From assembly GCA_016200915.1 (NCBI GenBank), contig JACQDV010000023.1:1-64000 (forward strand): 64,000 bases of DNA, written 5' to 3'. The position numbers and the translations under genes are program-made. The DNA comes from Sphingobacteriales bacterium. Its GTDB lineage: Bacteria > Bacteroidota > Bacteroidia > Chitinophagales > Chitinophagaceae. Positions 62,479-64,000 of this stretch are shown here, piece by piece; positions within the stretch are counted from its first letter, which is position 1, and each line of letters starts with the position of its first letter. The notes under the pieces are model-generated. The model ran no database searches. It was given only the letters and a program-made list of their open reading frames with translations, and had not been told where the DNA came from.

Positions 62479-63597
62479 TTATTTATCAATCATCGCCTGC
62501 AATTTTTCAATGGGAAAATCTTCATTATAAAGTTTGTAAGGATTTAATGAGGGATCAGGGCCGTCCTTTGCATTCCACATTCTATAGATGATCAATTGCG
62601 GTATGTATTTAGGCAGATCTTTTTTGAAGTAAACAGGATTTTCTGTCACTAACATTCTGCCTCCTGCTTCAGATGTAGTAAAGATGGGCTCAGAGTATAT
62701 AAAAAGACCCTGAACAATTGCGGGTGTATCGAGTAAACCGGCTTTTGTTGTTGCCACCAGTTCATCCTGATAATATTTAATGATATCATCCCTTTGTTTC
62801 TGCTGTTGTTTTATGTTTTCATCCTTTTGTTTTTTATCCATCAAGGCCGCTACTTCATCGTATGCTTTTATACCGTTATCATAATATCTTTGCCATGAGG
62901 CAATACTTCTGTCAAGATATTGTTTCCTGGTAACAGGAATGTATGGCAATATTCCTTCGCGGTGTAGCAAAATCAAAACCTCGCTGCTGCCACTTTCCGG
63001 AGAATACACATCATACCCTTTCCATTTTTTTTCCCAAAGTACCGGCATCATTTTTATTGGTCTTCCATCTATTCTCATATCCTCTTTGTACATATTGTCA
63101 GTTATTGGTGTAAAAAAAGGATCCAGGCTATTTATCTGAACTTTTATATCCGTTCCATCCTCGCCGCCACGGCCCAACATTATTTCATTGGGCTCCCTGC
63201 CGCAGTGATAGGCACAAAATTTAACACGAAACCCAAAGTAAATACCTGAAGCCCCATTAACATAAGAATACTTTGGGCCATAAGCAGAGCTTTCAATTTT
63301 TAGTTGAGTAGCAAAATTATTATCGTATGCAAAAAAATACTGGTCGGCATCAAATGCCATTGGTGACGGATAGATGTTATTGACCAGTTTTTGGATCACA
63401 GTAAGCCTGTTGAGGAGTTCTTGTTGTTGTTTAGAAACAGTTGCATTAAAATCCCTGCGTACCGGCATCCACACACCCGGTGTATTTAGAAGTAATTCTT
63501 TATTGCAAGGGACTGTTGTCTTCACGAAACGTCCCTGACTAAATGCAAACAGGCAGTTGAAAAAAAGAAGAGTGAGTATGGTGATTTGTTTTTTCAC
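62479..63597 (-). CDS. Secreted protein of unknown function, paralogue B
   Basis: 372 aa, signal peptide ~1-20 (ending AFSQ). Tandem paralogue of the next gene: TVPCNKELL, YPSPM, CAYHCGREPNEIM, RIDGRPIK, KWKGYD, GILPYIPVTRKQYLDRSI, helical charged segment (~255-285), TENPVYFKKDLPKYIPQ and FPIEKLQAMIDK. The pairing LPYIPVTRKQ plus a DLPKY-PQ segment defines an apparent lineage family. A structural or carbohydrate-related surface role is possible but unsupported. Confidence 0.75.
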   Translation of the reverse strand: MKKQITILTLLFFNCLFAFSQGRFVKTTVPCNKELLLNTPGVWMPVRRDFNATVSKQQQELLNRLTVIQKLVNNIYPSPMAFDADQYFFAYDNNFATQLKIESSAYGPKYSYVNGASGIYFGFRVKFCAYHCGREPNEIMLGRGGEDGTDIKVQINSLDPFFTPITDNMYKEDMRIDGRPIKMMPVLWEKKWKGYDVYSPESGSSEVLILLHREGILPYIPVTRKQYLDRSIASWQRYYDNGIKAYDEVAALMDKKQKDENIKQQQKQRDDIIKYYQDELVATTKAGLLDTPAIVQGLFIYSEPIFTTSEAGGRMLVTENPVYFKKDLPKYIPQLIIYRMWNAKDGPDPSLNPYKLYNEDFPIEKLQAMIDK

Positions 63598-63625
63598 TGA
63601 TTTTTTTCTTATGAGTCTTTAATTA

Positions 63626-63988
63626 TTAATGATGACCTGATAACAATCCTTTCATTTCAGAGTGAAAACCTGAGGTGACGCCAATTTTTACTTCAGCGCT
63701 TAACACATCTACAGCCGGATAGCTTCCAAAAGCAATTTTGCCTGCACTCTCCGTGTGTATAGTGATCATTTCTTCCATTTGATGAGGAGTTGTAAATCCC
63801 AATTCAGATTTTACGCCTGCCGTGGCGCCAAAATCAGAAACACCTTCATTGCCCCATTCAATAAAAACTCCTGACTCTAATTTTACTTCAGCTGTTACAG
63901 GGCCAAGCGATTTTGTGCCTAAGCTTTTTGAAATGCCAATGTCAGCATGGCCTTTTATAATATTTCCGGTATTTAAATTTTCCTCCAT
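63626..63988 (-). CDS. Acidic, Gly/Val-rich protein or C-terminal fragment, unknown
   Basis: 120 aa from the last ATG; the frame stays open to the window edge, so this may be the C-terminal part of a larger protein. AGGGGAG 3 bases before the ATG could be a real ribosome binding site. The chain consists of repeated beta-strands (PVTAEVKLESGVFIEW, GATAGVKSELGF, SAEVKIGVTSGF) and ends SGHH. First visible gene of the operon containing paralogues A and B. Confidence 0.5.
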   Translation of the reverse strand: MEENLNTGNIIKGHADIGISKSLGTKSLGPVTAEVKLESGVFIEWGNEGVSDFGATAGVKSELGFTTPHQMEEMITIHTESAGKIAFGSYPAVDVLSAEVKIGVTSGFHSEMKGLLSGHH

Positions 63989-64000
63989 TTCTCCCCTTAT

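Noticed and set aside
1-64000. tRNA or rRNA genes
   Set aside because: No cloverleaf-like or rRNA-like segment was seen by reading the intergenic regions; all sizeable gaps are accounted for by repeats, promoters or terminators.

Overview
The window looks like chromosome from an AT-rich member of the Bacteroidota, most likely the Chitinophagaceae or a close relative. The support is a PorT-type type IX secretion protein, a RemB/Wzi-like gliding or capsule barrel, a carboxypeptidase-regulatory TonB receptor, S9 and M28 secreted peptidases, DUF2721 and DUF983 proteins, several TAnnTTTG promoter elements and weak Shine-Dalgarno sequences. The family-level placement is inference; no rRNA or tRNA is present. 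The window holds about 52 protein genes in short operons, and only one gene-free stretch exceeds 300 bp (22745-23231).

Layout. 0-3.3 kb: the tail of an IS1595-like transposase, then a minus-strand rmlA-galE-transketolase(C half) operon closed by an intrinsic terminator. 3.3-18.5 kb: a phosphate and envelope transport block, with DUF47 and Pit on the minus strand and, divergently, an OprO/P-like porin, a small secreted protein, a TolC-RND-adaptor efflux operon, a second porin and a large TonB receptor. Three promoter regions here carry TAACA-type heptamers repeated every 11 bp, the geometry of a Pho box. 18.6-20.7 kb: a two-gene restriction-modification cassette (D12-class adenine methylase and SacI-family endonuclease) beside a 30-codon gene relic. 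20.8-27.5 kb: dxs, a LytS/LytTR two-component pair, an M28 peptidase, DUF2721 and DUF983. 27.6-29.3 kb: a second restriction-modification cassette (phage Dam-type methylase and an unassigned nuclease). 29.4-31.3 kb: an ABC exporter.

31.4-43.0 kb: an 11.6 kb purine-to-ureide operon on the plus strand: guanine-deaminase-like enzyme, XdhA, XdhB, allantoinase, allantoicase, PuuD urate hydroxylase, a fused OHCU decarboxylase-HIU hydrolase, a citrate-lyase/malate-synthase-like enzyme and XdhC. Together these would take guanine through xanthine, urate, 5-hydroxyisourate and allantoin to allantoate and ureidoglycolate plus urea. The lyase-like protein is the unexplained member and may deal with the glyoxylate-level product.

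43-60.5 kb: YifB, a MazEF-type toxin-antitoxin pair with a perfect 12-bp-arm operator, a short MutS-like ATPase, dihydroorotase, a RemB/Wzi-like barrel, an S9 peptidase, porT-ubiE, engB, an OmpR-type regulator, a stand-alone GroES-like protein, a HerA-like ATPase, a PAP2 phosphatase and an LTA-synthase-type enzyme. 60.6-64 kb: an unrecognised minus-strand operon of secreted proteins that includes a tandem paralogous pair.

Several intergenic gaps hold dispersed repeats: GTTTGTGG-type low-complexity tracts, CGCAAAG-type imperfect palindromes and GTTCC-NNN-GGAAC hairpins.
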